From assembly GCF_022682495.2 (NCBI RefSeq), contig NC_071392.1, forward strand, positions 86,878,797 through 86,942,796: a DNA stretch of 64,000 bases. The letters run 5' to 3'. Numbering within the stretch: the first letter of the stretch is position 1; the number at the start of each line of letters is the position of its first letter. Origin of the DNA: Desmodus rotundus (Eukaryota; Chordata; Mammalia; Chiroptera; Phyllostomidae). A program made the position numbers and the translations under genes. The notes beneath the pieces were generated by a model that was not told the origin of the DNA, ran no database searches, and worked only from the letters and a program-made list of their open reading frames with translations. Shown piece after piece: positions 46,373-56,976 of this stretch.

Positions 46373-49300
46373 CCCGAAGAGCCATTCTGGAGTGCTGAAT
46401 GGGGGGTGGTGAGGGAGCCTGAAGAGCCATCCTGGAGTGCTGAGCTGGGGGTGGCAGGGGAGCCCAAAGAGCCATTCTGGAGGGCTGAGCTGGGGGTGGT
46501 GAGAGAGCCTGGAGAGCCATTCTGAGTGCTGAGCTGGGGGTGTTGAGGGAACCTGAAGAGCCATTCTGGAGGGCTGTGCTGGGGGTGGAGGGGAGCCCGA
46601 AGGGATGTTCTGGAGTGCTGACATGGGGGTGGTGGGAGAGCCCGAAGATCTGTTCTCAAGTCCTGAGTTAGGGGTGGTGGGAGAGCCCGAAGAGCCATTC
46701 TGTAGTGCTGAGCTGATGTTGGTGAGGGAGCCTGAAGAGCCATTCTGGAGTGCTGAGCTGGTGTTGGTGAGGGAGCCCAAAGAGCCATTCTGGAGAGCTG
46801 AGCTGGAGGTAGTGGGGAGTCCAAAGAGCCAATAAGGAGTGCTGAGCTAGGGGTGGTGGGGGAGCCCAAAGAGCCATTCTAGAGGACTGAGCTGCTCTTG
46901 GTGAGGGAGATTGAAGAGCCATTCTGGAGGGCTGAGCTGGGGATGGTGGGGGAGCCCAAAGGGATGTTCAGGAGTGCTGACATGGGGGTGATGGGAGAGC
47001 CCAAAGATCTGTTCTCAAGTCCTGAGTTAGGGGTGGTGGGAGAGCCCGAAGAGCCATTCTGTAGTGCTAAGCTGATGTTGGTGAGGGAGCCTGAAGAGCC
47101 ATTCTGGAGTGCTGAGCTGGTGTTGGTGAGGGAACCAGAAGAGACATTCTGGAGTGCTGACCTGCGGGTGGTGGGGGAGCCCAAGGAGCCCTTTTGGAGT
47201 GCTGAGCTGGTGTTGGTGAGGGAGTCCAAAGAGCCATTCTGGAGAGCTGAGCTGTGGGTGGTGAGGGAGCCCTAAGAGCCATTCTGGAGGGCTGTCCTGG
47301 TATTGGTGAGGTAATCCAAAGAGCCATTCTGGACTGAGGAGCTGGGAGTTGTGGGGGGAGCCCAAAGAGCCATTCTGGAGTGCTGAGCTGGTGTTGGTGA
47401 GGGAGCCTGAAGAGCCATTCTGGAGGGCTGAGCTGGGGGTGATGTGGGAGCCCAAGGAGCCATTCTGGATTGCTGAGCTGGGGGTGGTGGGAGAACCCAA
47501 AGAGTGATTTTGAAGTGCTGAACTGGTGGTGGTGGGAATGCCCAAAGAGCCTTTCTGGAGTACTTAGCTGGGGGTGGTGGTGGAGCCCAAAGAGCCAATC
47601 TGGAATGCTGACCTGGGGTTGGTGCAGGAGCCTGAAGAGCCCTTCTGGAGTGCTGAGCTGGTGGTGTTGGGACTGCCAAGAGCCCTTCTGGAGTGCTGAG
47701 CTGGTGGTGTTGGGACTGCCAAGAGACATTCTGGAGGGCTGAGCTGGTGTTGGTGAGGAGCCCGAAGAGCCATTCTGGAGGGCTGAGCTAGGGATGGTTG
47801 GGGAGGCCAAGGAGCCATTCTGGAGTACTGAGGGGGATGGTGGGGGGCCCAAAGAGCCATTCTGGAGTTCTGAGCTTGGGATGGTGGGGGAATCAAAGAT
47901 CCAATCTGGAGGTCTAGGATGCTGTTGGTGAGGGAGCCCAAAGAGCCATTCTGCAGGGCTGAGCTGGTGTTGGTGAGGGAGTCTTAAGAGGCGTTGTGGA
48001 GGGCTGAGGTGGTATTAATGAGGGAGCCTGAACAGCCATTCTGGAGGGCTGAGTTGGGGGTGATGGGGGAGCACAAAGAGCCATTCTGGAGTGCTCAGCT
48101 GGGGGTGGTGGGGGAGTCCTAAGAGTCATTGTGGAGGGCTGACCTGGTGTTGGTGAGGGAGCTGGAAGAGCCATTGTGGAGTGCTGAGATGGGAGTGGTG
48201 GGGGAACCCAGAGACATTTTGAAATGCTGAGCTGGTGGTGGTGGGAGTGCCCAAAGAGCCATTCTGGAGTGCTTAGCTTGGGGTGGTGGGGGAGCCGAAA
48301 GAGGCATTCTGGAATGCTGACCTGGGGGTCATAGGGGAGCCTGAGGAGCCCTTCTGGAGTGCTGACCTGGGAACGGTGTGGGAGCCTGAAGAGCCCTTCT
48401 GGAGTGCTGAGCTGATGGAGTTGGGATTGCCAAGAGACATTCTGGAGGGCTGAGCTGGTGTTGGTTGGAGCTCGAAGAGCTATTCTGGAGTGCTGAGCTG
48501 GGGGTGGTGGGGGAACCCAGAGACATCTTGAAATGCTGAGCTGGTGGTGGTGGGAGTGCCCAAAGAGCCATTCTGGAGTGCTTAGCTGGGCGTGGTGTGG
48601 GAGCTGAAAGAGGCTCTGGAATGCTGACCTGCGGATGGTAGGGGAGCCTGAGCCACCCTTCTGGAGTGCTGAGCTGGTGTTGGTGAGGGTGTCCAAAGTG
48701 CCATTCTGGAGGGCTGAGCTGGGGGTAGTGGGGTTGGTGGAGGAGCCCAAAGAGCCATTCTGGTGTGCTGACCTGGGGGTGGTGCGGGAGCCTGAAGAGC
48801 CCTTCTGGAGTGCTGAGCTGGTGTTGGTGAGGGAGCCTGAAGAGCCATTCTGGAGGGCTGAGCTGGTGTTGGTGAGGGAGACTGGTGGTGGGGGAACCCA
48901 GAAAGCCATTTTGAAGTGCTGAGCTGGTGGTGATGAGTGTGTCCAAAGAGACATTCTGGAGTGCTGAGCTGTGGGTAGTGAGGGAATCCAAAGAGCCATT
49001 CTGCAGTGAGGTGCTTGGTGTGGTGGGGGAGCCCAAAGAGCCATTTTGGAGTGCTGAGCTGGGGGTGGTGGGGGAGACCAAAGAGCCACTGGGGTGTGCT
49101 AATCTGTGAGTGGTGGGGGAGTCCGCACAGCCATTCTGGTGTCCTGAGCTGGGGGTGATTGGGGAACCTGAAGTGTCATTCTGGAGTCCTGAACTAGTGG
49201 GTGAGCCCAAAGAGCCATTCTGGAGTGCTGACCTGGGGTTGGTGGGGTAGCCAGAAGAGCTATTGTGATGTGTTGAGCTAGTGGTAGTGGGGGAGCCCAA

Positions 49301-50452
49301 AGAGCCATTATGGAGTGCTGAGATGGGGGTATTGGGGGAACCTGAGGAGCCATTATGGAGTGCTGAGCTGGACATGGTGGGGGAGCCCAAAGAACCATTC
49401 TGGAGGGTTGAGCTGCTGGTAGGGAGGGAGCCCAAGGAGCTGTACTAGAGGGTTGAGCAGGTGTTTGTGAGGGGTCTAAAGAGCCATTCTGGAGGGCTGA
49501 CCTGGTATTGGTGAGGGAGACTGAAGAGCCATTGTGGAGTGCTGAGCTAGTGGTAGTGGGGGAGCCCAAAGAGCCATTCTGGAGTGCTGACCTGAGGGTG
49601 ATGGGGAAGCCTGAAGAGGTGTTCTGGAGTGGTGAGCTGGTGGTGGTGTGGTTACCCGAACAGCTGTTCTGGAGGGTTGAGCTGCTGGTGGTGAGGGAGC
49701 CCAGAGCTATTATGGAGCGCTGAGCTGGTGTTGATGAGGGGTCTAAAGAGCCATTGTGGAGCACTGACCTGGTGGTTGTGGGGGAGCCCGAATAGCCATT
49801 CTGGAGTGCTGACCTGGGAGTTGTGGGGAGCCCGAAGAGCCATTCTGGAGTACTGACCTGGGAGTTGTGGGGAGCCCGAAGAGCCATTCTGGAGTGCTGA
49901 GCTGGGCCTGGTGGGAGATCCCAAAGAGGAATTTTCGTGTCCTAATGTGTGGTTGGTGGGGGAGCCCAAAGAGCCATTCTGGAGTGGTTACCTGGGGGGT
50001 GGTGCTGGAGCCTGAAGAGCCCTTCTGTAGTGCTGAGCCAGTAGTGTTGGGGTTGCCAGAAGAGCCATTGTGGAGGGCTTAGCTGGTCCTGGTGATGGAG
50101 CCTGTGGAGCTACTCTGGAGTCAGGAGCTGTGGTGGTGGGGGAGCCTGAAGAGCCATTCTGGAGTGCTGGCACTGTGGGTGGTGAGGGAGCCTCAACAGC
50201 CTGAGGGCTGAGGTGTTGTGGCTGAGGGATTCTGAAGAGCCATTTTGGAGTTAGGAGCAGGGGATAGTGGGTGAGCCTGAAGAGCCATTCTGGAGGGCTG
50301 AGCTGGTGTTTGTTAGGGAACCTGAAGAGCCATTATGGAGTCAGGAGCTGTGGGTGGTGGAGGAGCCTGAAGATCCATTCTGGAGGTCTGTGCTCTGGGT
50401 GGTGGTGGAGCCTGAATAGCCATTCTGGATGGGTTGGACAGCCCAATGCAGT
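46373..50452 (-). repeat. 45-bp minisatellite, array 1 (about 90 units)
   Basis: Tandem units of 45 bp with many variants, carrying plus-strand landmarks 'gagccattctggagtgctga', 'gctgggggtggtggggga' and 'gcccaaa'. Minus frames read SPTTPSSALQNGSLG, LPHHPQLSTPEWLFG or PPPPAQHSRMALWAP. Plus frames read EPFWSAELGVVGEPK or SHSGVLSWGWWGSPK. Long open frames result, such as 391 codons at 47914-49089 (-) and 368 codons at 48329-49435 (-). A higher-order repeat of about 360 bp (eight units) is visible: the 'gggatgttc...ctgacatggggg' block at 46602 recurs at 46961. Copy number is estimated from length. Confidence 0.9.
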
Positions 50453-50490
50453 TTGGCTTGATGTCCCGAGTTTTATTTATTTACTTTTTA
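50453..50490 (-). other. Short spacer and A-rich tail after kinase fragment 1
   Basis: On the minus strand the fragment's end passes into an A-rich tract ('aaaaagtaaataaataaaac') and then a short unique spacer ('gacagcccaatgcagttt' on plus). The same spacer follows every kinase copy. Confidence 0.7.
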
Positions 50491-51664
50491 ATGTGGCCCT
50501 ATCTTTACCCGGCAGAATTGAAGGCAAAATCTGGGTGGACTTTTGCCCTTTTGTGATGTTCTTCATGAATAGAGGGGGATGGCCAGCAGCAGAAAACTTT
50601 CAGGAAGAATTGCAGTACCCTTCCAGTTCCCTGCTGCTGGCCCTTGCTGTGGTGGGAGGCAGAGCTTTGTGTGCTGCTGCTGGTGCTCCTGGTGCTTCCG
50701 GTCCTCCTGGTGCTGTTCTTTCTGCTGCCTGGGGTGGTGAAGAGCCCCAAGAACCATGCTGGAGTGCAGGGCTGGGGGTGGCAGCCCTGGACTCAGGGCA
50801 GGGCAGGGGACAGGTGGTCCTGGGAAGAGGTGGTCCAGATTTGATAGTCTCTTGTTGGATCCCAACCTTTGATTCTCCACTGGTGGTGGAGACATGCACC
50901 CTCGGTTCCACCCTCAGTTCCACAGTGGTGGTTGTGATGGCCACCTCCACTTCTGGGCTGGCAGATGGTACAGCCAAGTTCATTTCCACAGTGGTGTTTG
51001 GGATGGCCACCTCCACTTCTGGGCTTGCAGATGGTACAGCCAAGTTCAGTTCCACAGGGGTGGTGTGGACAGCCACCCTCGAGGCCACATTGGTGGGTGG
51101 ACTGGTAGACCTTCTCGTTTTCTCCCTGGCTGCTGGCATCTCTGGGGTTGGGGAGAGGCATCTTCTATGGTCGGGGAAGGAATATGGCCTCACCCATACG
51201 GTATGGCCTTTGACCTTCATTGTAGTGCTGTGGAGGATTAGGTATGTGCCCATGATGTTGTATTTTTGGGGGCTACCGATTCCCTGATTTCCTCCTGTTT
51301 GAATCCGAGATATTTCATTTTTTCAGTGACCTGGGGGTCTATATCACCCCACGGTGGCTCACAGTAGAACTTCACTTCTTCCTTTCGGTCTCTGTTGACC
51401 GAGGAGTCCTTTATTATGGCGTCCAGAGTTGGCCTCTGGGCGGGGTTGAGGGTGATCATTTTTTTTTAGAAGATGTTGGCATTCTTCAGAGAGAAAGTAT
51501 GGTATGAGGAAGTGCCCTCTCAGTACCTGTCTCTTCACTTCCCCCAAGTTATGACCCAAGAATGGGAGCCTCCCCATCACCATCTTGTAAAGGATGGCAC
51601 CGAGGCTCCAGATGTCGACCTTCTGGCCATCATATGGTTGGCTCCTCAGAATCTCCTGGGCCAT
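50491..51664 (-). pseudogene. Truncated kinase copy 1 (C-lobe, UBA, tail), frameshifted
   Basis: Begins at the activation-segment methionine as 'MAQEILRSQPYDGQKVDIW', where APE has changed to AQE. It continues through the kinase C-lobe to 'LSEECQHLLKK', then shifts frame at a T-run near 51460. The next frame (51238-51459) covers the rest of the C-lobe and the UBA region ('VTEKMKYLGFKQEEIRESV'), and a third (50600-51253) covers the tail. The tail has only about two to three 22-residue repeats against nine in the full gene. It lacks the ATP-binding N-lobe and the HRD and DFG motifs, so it cannot be a kinase. It lies between arrays 1 and 2. Confidence 0.9.
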
Positions 51665-53580
51665 GCTGGAAGAGTCATTCTAGAGTGCTGAGGTGGTGTT
51701 GGTGAGGGGGCCTGAAGAGCTATTCCGGAGTGCTTAGCTGGGGATGGTGTGGGAGCTGAAAGAGACTTTGGAATGCTGACCTGCGGGTGGTAGGAGAGCC
51801 TGAGGAGCCCTTCTGGAGTCCTGAGCTGGTGTTGGTGAGGGTGTCCCAAGTGCCATTTGGAGGCCTGAGGTGGGAGTTGTGGGGGGAGCCCAAAGAGCCA
51901 TCCTGGAGTGTTGAGCTGGGGTTGGTGGAGGAGCCCAAAGAGCCATTCTGGTGTACTAAGCTAGTGGAGTTGTGGGGAGAGCCCAAAGAGCCATTCTGGA
52001 GCGCTGTGCTGGGAGTTGTGGGGGAGCCCAAAGATCCATTTTCTAGTGCTGAGCTGGGGTTGGTGGGGGAGCCTGCAGAGCCTTCTGGTGTCCTGAGCTG
52101 GGGGTGATTGGGGAGCCTGAAGTGTCATTCCTGCGTGCTGAGCTAGTGGAGGATCCCAAAGAGCCATTCTGGAGTGCTGACCTGGGATTTGTGGGGGAGC
52201 CATAAGAGGCATTGTGGAGTGCTGAGCTGGTGGTATTGGAGGAACCCCAAGACCCATTCTGGAGTGCTGACCTGGGGGAGGTGCGGGAGCCTGAAGAGCC
52301 CTTCTGGAGTGCCGAGCTGGTGGACCTGGGATTGCTAAGAGCCATTCTGGAGTGCTGAGCTGGTGTGGTGAGGGAACCTGAAGAGCCTTTTGTGAGGGCT
52401 GGGCTGGTGCTGGGGAGAGAGCGTGAAGAGCCATTCTGGAGTCAGGAACTGTGGGTGGTGGGGGAGCCTGTAGAGCCATTCTGTAGTCTGTGCTAGGGCT
52501 GGTGGAGTAGCCTGAAGAGTCATTCTGGAGTGTTGAGCTGGGGGTATTGGGGGAGCCCAAAGAGCCATTCTGGAGTGCTGAGCTCCCCATGGCAGGGAGC
52601 CCAAAGAGCCATTCTGGAGGGTTGAGCTGGTGTTTGTGAGGGGTCTGCAGAGCAATTCCGGAGGGCTGACCTGGTGTTGGTGAGGGAGCTAGACTAGTCG
52701 TTCTGGATTGTTGAGCTGGTGTTGGTGAGAGAGCCTGAAGAGCCATTGTGGAGTGGTCAGCTAGTGGTAGTGGGGAGACCAAAGAGCCATTTTGGAGTGC
52801 TGACCTGGGGGTGGTGGGGGAGCCTGAAGAGCCATTCTGGAGGGTTGAGCTGCTGGTAGTGAAGGAGCCCAAGGAGCTGTACTGGAGGGTTGAGCTGGTG
52901 TTGATGAGGGGTCTAAAAAGCCATGGCAGAGCACTGACCTGAGAGTTGTTGGGGACCCTGAACAGCCATTCTGGAGTGCTGAGCTGGGCCTGGTAGGAGA
53001 GCCCAAAGAGCCATTTTTGTGTCCTAATGTGTGGGTGGTGGGGGAGCCTGAAGAGCCATTCTGGAGTGCAGAGGTGGGGGTGGTAGGGGAACCCAAAGAG
53101 CCATCCTGGAGTGGTTACCTGGGGGTGGTGCAGGAGCCTGAAGAGCCCTTCTGGAGTGCTAATCTGGTGGTGTTGGGATTGCTGGAAGAGCCATGGTGGA
53201 GGACTGAGCTGGTGCTGGTGAGGGAGCCTGAGGAGCCATTCTGGAGTTCTGAGCGGTGTTGGTGAGGAACCTGAAGAGTCATTGTGGATTGCTGCCCTGT
53301 GGGTGGTGAGGGAGGCTGAACAGCCTGAGAGTTGATGTGTTATGGCTGAGGGATTCCGAAGAGCCATTTTGGAGTTAAGAGCAGGGGATGGTGGGGGAGC
53401 CTGAAGAGCCATTCTGGAGAGCTGAGTTGGTATTTGTTAGGGAACCTGAAGAGCCATTATGGAGTCAGGAGCTGTGGGTGGTGGAGGAGCCTGAAGGTCC
53501 ATTCTGGAGGTCTGTGCTCTGGGTGGTGGTGGAGCCTGGATAGCCATTCTGGACAGGTTGGACGGCCCAATGCAGTTTGG
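51665..53580 (-). repeat. 45-bp minisatellite, array 2 (about 42 units)
   Basis: Same unit as array 1. It includes the largest continuous repeat ORF of the window, 483 codons at 51961-53412 (-), made of 15-residue repeats that drift among variants of LPHHPQLSTPEWLFG and PPPPAQHSRMALWAP because of indels. Blocks of variant units occur in the same order as in array 1: for example 'gtgtcctgagctgggggtga' then 'cctgaagtgtcatt' at 49139 and 52088, and 'aaggagctgtact' at 49434 and 52870. This shows copying of whole blocks. Confidence 0.9.
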
Positions 53581-54755
53581 CTTGATGTCCCCAGTTTTGT
53601 TTTATTTATTTACTTTTTAGTGTGGCCGTATCTTTGCCTGGCAGAATTGAAGGCAAAATCTTGGGTGGACTTTTGCCCTTTTGTGACGTTCTTCATGAAT
53701 AGAGGGGGATGGCAGTACCCTTCCAGTTCCCTGCTGCTGGCCCTTGCTGTGGTGGGAGGCAGAGCTTTGTGTGCTGCTGCTGGTGCTCCTGGTGCTTCTG
53801 GTCCTACTGGTGCTGTTCTTTCTGCTGCCTGGGGTGGTGAAAGAGCCCCAAGAACCATGCTGGAGTGCAGGGCTGGGGGTGGCAGCCCTGGACTCAGGGC
53901 AGGGCAGGGGACAGGTGGTCCTGGGAAGAGGTGGTCCAGATTTGATAGTCTCTTGTTGGATCCCAACCTTTGATTCTCCACTGGTGGTGGAGACATGCAC
54001 CCTCGGTTCCACCCTCAGTTCCACAGTGGTGGTTGTGATGGCCACCTCCACTTCTGGGCTGGCAGATGGTACAGCCAAGTTCATTTCCACAGTGGTGTTT
54101 GGGATGGCCACCTCCACTTCTGGGCTGGCAGATGGTACAGCCAAGTTCACTTCCACAGGGGTGTTGTGGACAGCCACCCTCGCGGCCACATTGGTGTGTG
54201 GACTGGTAGACCTTCTCGTTTTCTCCCTGGCTCCTGGCAGCTCTGGGGTTGGGGAGAGCGTCTTCTGTGGTGGGGGAAGGAATAGGGCCTCAACCGTACC
54301 TTATGACCATTGACCTTCATTGTAGTGCTGTGGAGGATTAGGTATGTGCCCATGATGTTATTGTATTTTGGGGGTGCTACGGATTTCCTGATTTCCTCCT
54401 GGTTGAATCCAAGACATTTCATTTTTTCGGTGACTTGGGGGTTGATATCACCCCACCGTGGCTGACGGTACAACTTCACTTCTTCCTTTTGGTCTCTGTT
54501 GACTGAGGGGTCCTTTATTATGGCGTCCAGAGTTGGCCTCTGGGAATGGTCAAGGATGATCATTTTTTTTAGAAGACTTTGGCATTCTTCAGAGAGAAAG
54601 TATGGTATGAGGAAGTGCCCTCTCAGTACCCGTCTCTTCACTTCCCCCAAGAATGCGAGCCTCCCCATCACCATCTTGTAAAGGATGGCACCGAGGCTCT
54701 AGATGTTGACCTTCTGGCCATCATATAGTTGGCTCCTCAGAATCTCTGGGGCCAT
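53581..54755 (-). pseudogene. Truncated kinase copy 2, with A-rich tail
   Basis: Starts at the same APE-motif methionine (54753-54755) and has an early stop (plus 'ctagatgttgacc', 54699) in the C-lobe. The following open frame (54147-54674) runs from 'MVMGRLAFLGEVKRRVLRG' through the UBA region ('VTEKMKCLGFNQEEIRKSV') into the basic linker. It has a small deletion within the 'LPFLGHNLGEVK' segment and a 31-bp deletion near 53710, between GCAG direct repeats, that removes 'QFFLKVFCCW'-type sequence. The tail with the minisatellite seed is present. No N-lobe. Confidence 0.9.
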
Positions 54756-55050
54756 GCTGGCAGAGCCATTCTGGAGTGCTGAGCTGGTGTTCCTGAGGAA
54801 CCTGAAGAGTCATTGTGGATGGCTGTCCTGTGGGTGGAGAGGGACCCTGAACAGCCTGAGGGCTGAGGTGGTGTTGGTGGGGGATTCCAAAGAGCCGTTT
54901 TGGAGTTAGGAGGTGGGGGTGGTGGGGTAGCCTGAAGAGCCATTCTGGAGAGCTGAGCATGTGCACGTGAGCGTGCCTGAAGAACCATTCTGGAGTCAGG
55001 AACTGTGGGTGGTGGAGGAGCCTTAGTATCCGTTCTGGACGGGTTGGACA
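54756..55050 (-). repeat. 45-bp minisatellite, array 3 (about 6 units)
   Basis: The shortest array. Units are diverged but keep 'gagccattctggagtgctga' and the 15-residue period (HPQFLTPEWFF, MLSSPEWLFRLPHHP). It lies between kinase copies 2 and 3. Confidence 0.85.
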
Positions 55051-55095
55051 GCCCAGTGCAGTTGGCTTGATCTCCCCTTTTTTTTTTTTTTTTAA

Positions 55096-56306
55096 ATGTG
55101 GCCCTATCTTTACCCGGCAGAATTGAAGGCAAAATCTTGGGTGGACTTTTGCCCTTTTGTGACGTTCTTCATGAATAGAGGGGGATGGCCAGCAGCAGAA
55201 AACTTTCAGGAAGAATTGCAGTACCCTTCCAGTTCCCTGCTGCTGGCCCTTGCTGTGGTGGGAGGCAGAGCTTTGTGTGCTGCTGCTGGTGCTCCTGGTG
55301 CTTCTGGTCCTCCTGGTGCTGTTCTTTCTGCTGCCTGGGGTGGTGAAAGAGCCCCAAGAACCATGCTGGAGTGCAGGGCTGGGGGTGGCAGCCCTGGACT
55401 CAGGGCAGGGCAGGGGACAGGTGGTCCTGGGAAGAGGTGGTCCAGATTTGATAGTCTGTTGGATCCCAACCTTTGATTCTCCACTGGTGGTGGAGACATG
55501 CACCCTCGGTTCCACCCTCAGTTCCACAGTGGTGGTTGTGATGGCCACCTCCACTTCTGGGCTGGCAGATGGTACAGCCAAGTTCATTTCCACAGTGGTG
55601 GTTGGGATGGCCACCTCCACTTCTGGGCTGGCAGATGGTACAGCCAATTTCAGTTCCACAGGGGTGTTGTGGACAGCCACCCTCGTGGCCACATTGGTGT
55701 GTGGACTGGTAGACTTAGTCGTTTTCTCCCTGGCTGCTGGCATCTCTGGGGTTGGAGAGAGGCGTCTTCTATGGTCGGGGAAGGAATATGGCCTCACCCG
55801 TACGGTATGGCCTTTGACCTTCATTGTAGTGCTGTACGGTATGGCCTTTGACCTTCATTGTAGTGCTGTGGAGGATTAGGTATGTGCCCATGATGTTATT
55901 GTATTTTGGGGGGCTGCCAATTCCCTGATTTCCTCCTGTTTGAATCCAAGATGTTTTATTTTTTCAGTGACCTGGGAGTCAGTATCACCCCACGGGCACT
56001 CATGGTACAACTTCACTTCCTCCTTTTGGTCTCTGTTGACCCAGGAGTCCTTTATTATGGCGTCCAGAGTTGGCCTCTGGGCGGGGTCGAGTGTGATCTT
56101 TTTTTTTTTAGAAGATGTTGGCATTCTTCAGAGAGAAAGTATGGTATGAGGAAGTGCCCTCTCAGTAACCGTCTCTTCACTTCCCCCAAGTTATGACCCA
56201 AGAATGGGAGCCTCCCCATCACCATCTTGTAAAGGATGGCACTGAGACTCCAGATGTCGACCTTCTGGCCATCATATGGTTGGCTCTTCAGAATCTCTGG
56301 GGCCAT
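55096..56306 (-). pseudogene. Truncated kinase copy 3, with an in-frame array-kinase fusion
   Basis: In the frame 56055-56447 the end of array 4 (repeats like SALQNGSSGSL) reads without interruption into 'SRMAPEILKSQPYDGQKVDI' and the kinase C-lobe to 'SEECQHLLKK', then shifts frame at a T-run (56099-56109). The UBA part follows at 55876-56124. A 34-bp tandem duplication (55801-55868) breaks the linker. The tail frame 54721-55824 (367 codons) runs through the A-rich tract as a short poly-Lys and on into array 3. No N-lobe, so no catalysis. Confidence 0.9.
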
Positions 56307-56935
56307 CCTGGAAGAGCTATTCTGGAGTGCTGAGCTGCGGGTGTTGAGGGAGCCCGAGGAGCCATTCTGGAGGGCTGACCTGGTGTTGGGGAGGGAATCC
56401 AAAGAGCCATTCTTCAGTGAGGTGCTCAGTGTTGTGGAGGAGCCCAAAGAGCCATTCTGGAGGGTGGAGCTGGTGTTTGTGAGGGGTCTAAAGAGCCATT
56501 TTGGAGGGTTGAGCTGGTGTTGGTGAGGGAGCTAGAATAGTCATTCTGGAGTGCTGAGCTGGGCCTGGTGGGGAGCCCAAAGAGGCATTTTTGTGTCCTA
56601 ATTTGTGGGTGGTGGGGGAGCCTGAAGAGCCATTCTGGAGTGCTTACCTGGGGGTGGTGAAGGAGCCTGAAGAGCCCTTCTCTAGTGCTGAGCTGGTGGT
56701 GTTGGGGTTGCTGGAAGAGCCACTGTGGAGGGCTGAGCTGCTGCTGGTGAGGGAGCCTCTGGAGCCATTCTGGAGTACTGGCCCTGTGGGTGGTGGAGAA
56801 GCCTGAGGAGCCATTCTGGAGGGCTTAGCTGGTGTTGCTGCGGGAACCGGAAGAGCCATTCTGGCATCAGGAGCTGTGGGTGGTGGTGGAGCCTGAATAT
56901 CCATTCTGGACAATTTGGACAGCCCAGTGCAGTTG
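56307..56935 (-). repeat. 45-bp minisatellite, array 4 (about 14 units)
   Basis: Adjoins the 3' end of the intact kinase gene. Its string of variant units ('gggcctggtggggag', 'tttttgtgtcctaattt', 'gtgcttacctggggg', 'gtgttggggttgctgg') recurs in the same order near 49910-50100 and 52990-53200. Confidence 0.9.
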
Positions 56936-56976
56936 GCATGATCCCCCCTGTTTTATTTTGTTTGTTTTTTTGTTTT
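56936..56976 (-). terminator. A-rich retroposition-like tail with possible polyadenylation signal
   Basis: On the minus strand, directly after the kinase stop, the sequence is A-rich ('aaaaaacaaaaaaacaaac') and contains AATAAA (plus TTTATT, 56952-56957) about 20 bases after the stop. It looks like the remnant poly(A) tail of a retrocopy; similar A-rich tracts follow the truncated copies. It could also serve as the cleavage signal. Confidence 0.55.

Noticed and set aside
46605..49109. Plus-strand repeat ORFs (EPFWSAELGVVGEPK type)
   Set aside because: Shadow frames of the 45-bp array; the kinase-related sense is the minus strand.
50271..51287. 338-codon plus-strand ORF
   Set aside because: Antisense of truncated kinase copy 1 and array 1. 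Similar antisense frames occur over every kinase copy (for example 57134-58171).
51961..53412. A 483-codon repeat protein gene on the minus strand
   Set aside because: It has no promoter or own start context, its frame drifts between repeat types, and other frames of the same DNA are equally open. Kept as a finding, not as a gene.
46373..56935. CRISPR-like or collagen-like repeat system
   Set aside because: Units are directly adjacent with no unique spacers, the genome is mammalian, and there are no cas genes. The collagen look comes only from G/P-rich periodicity.
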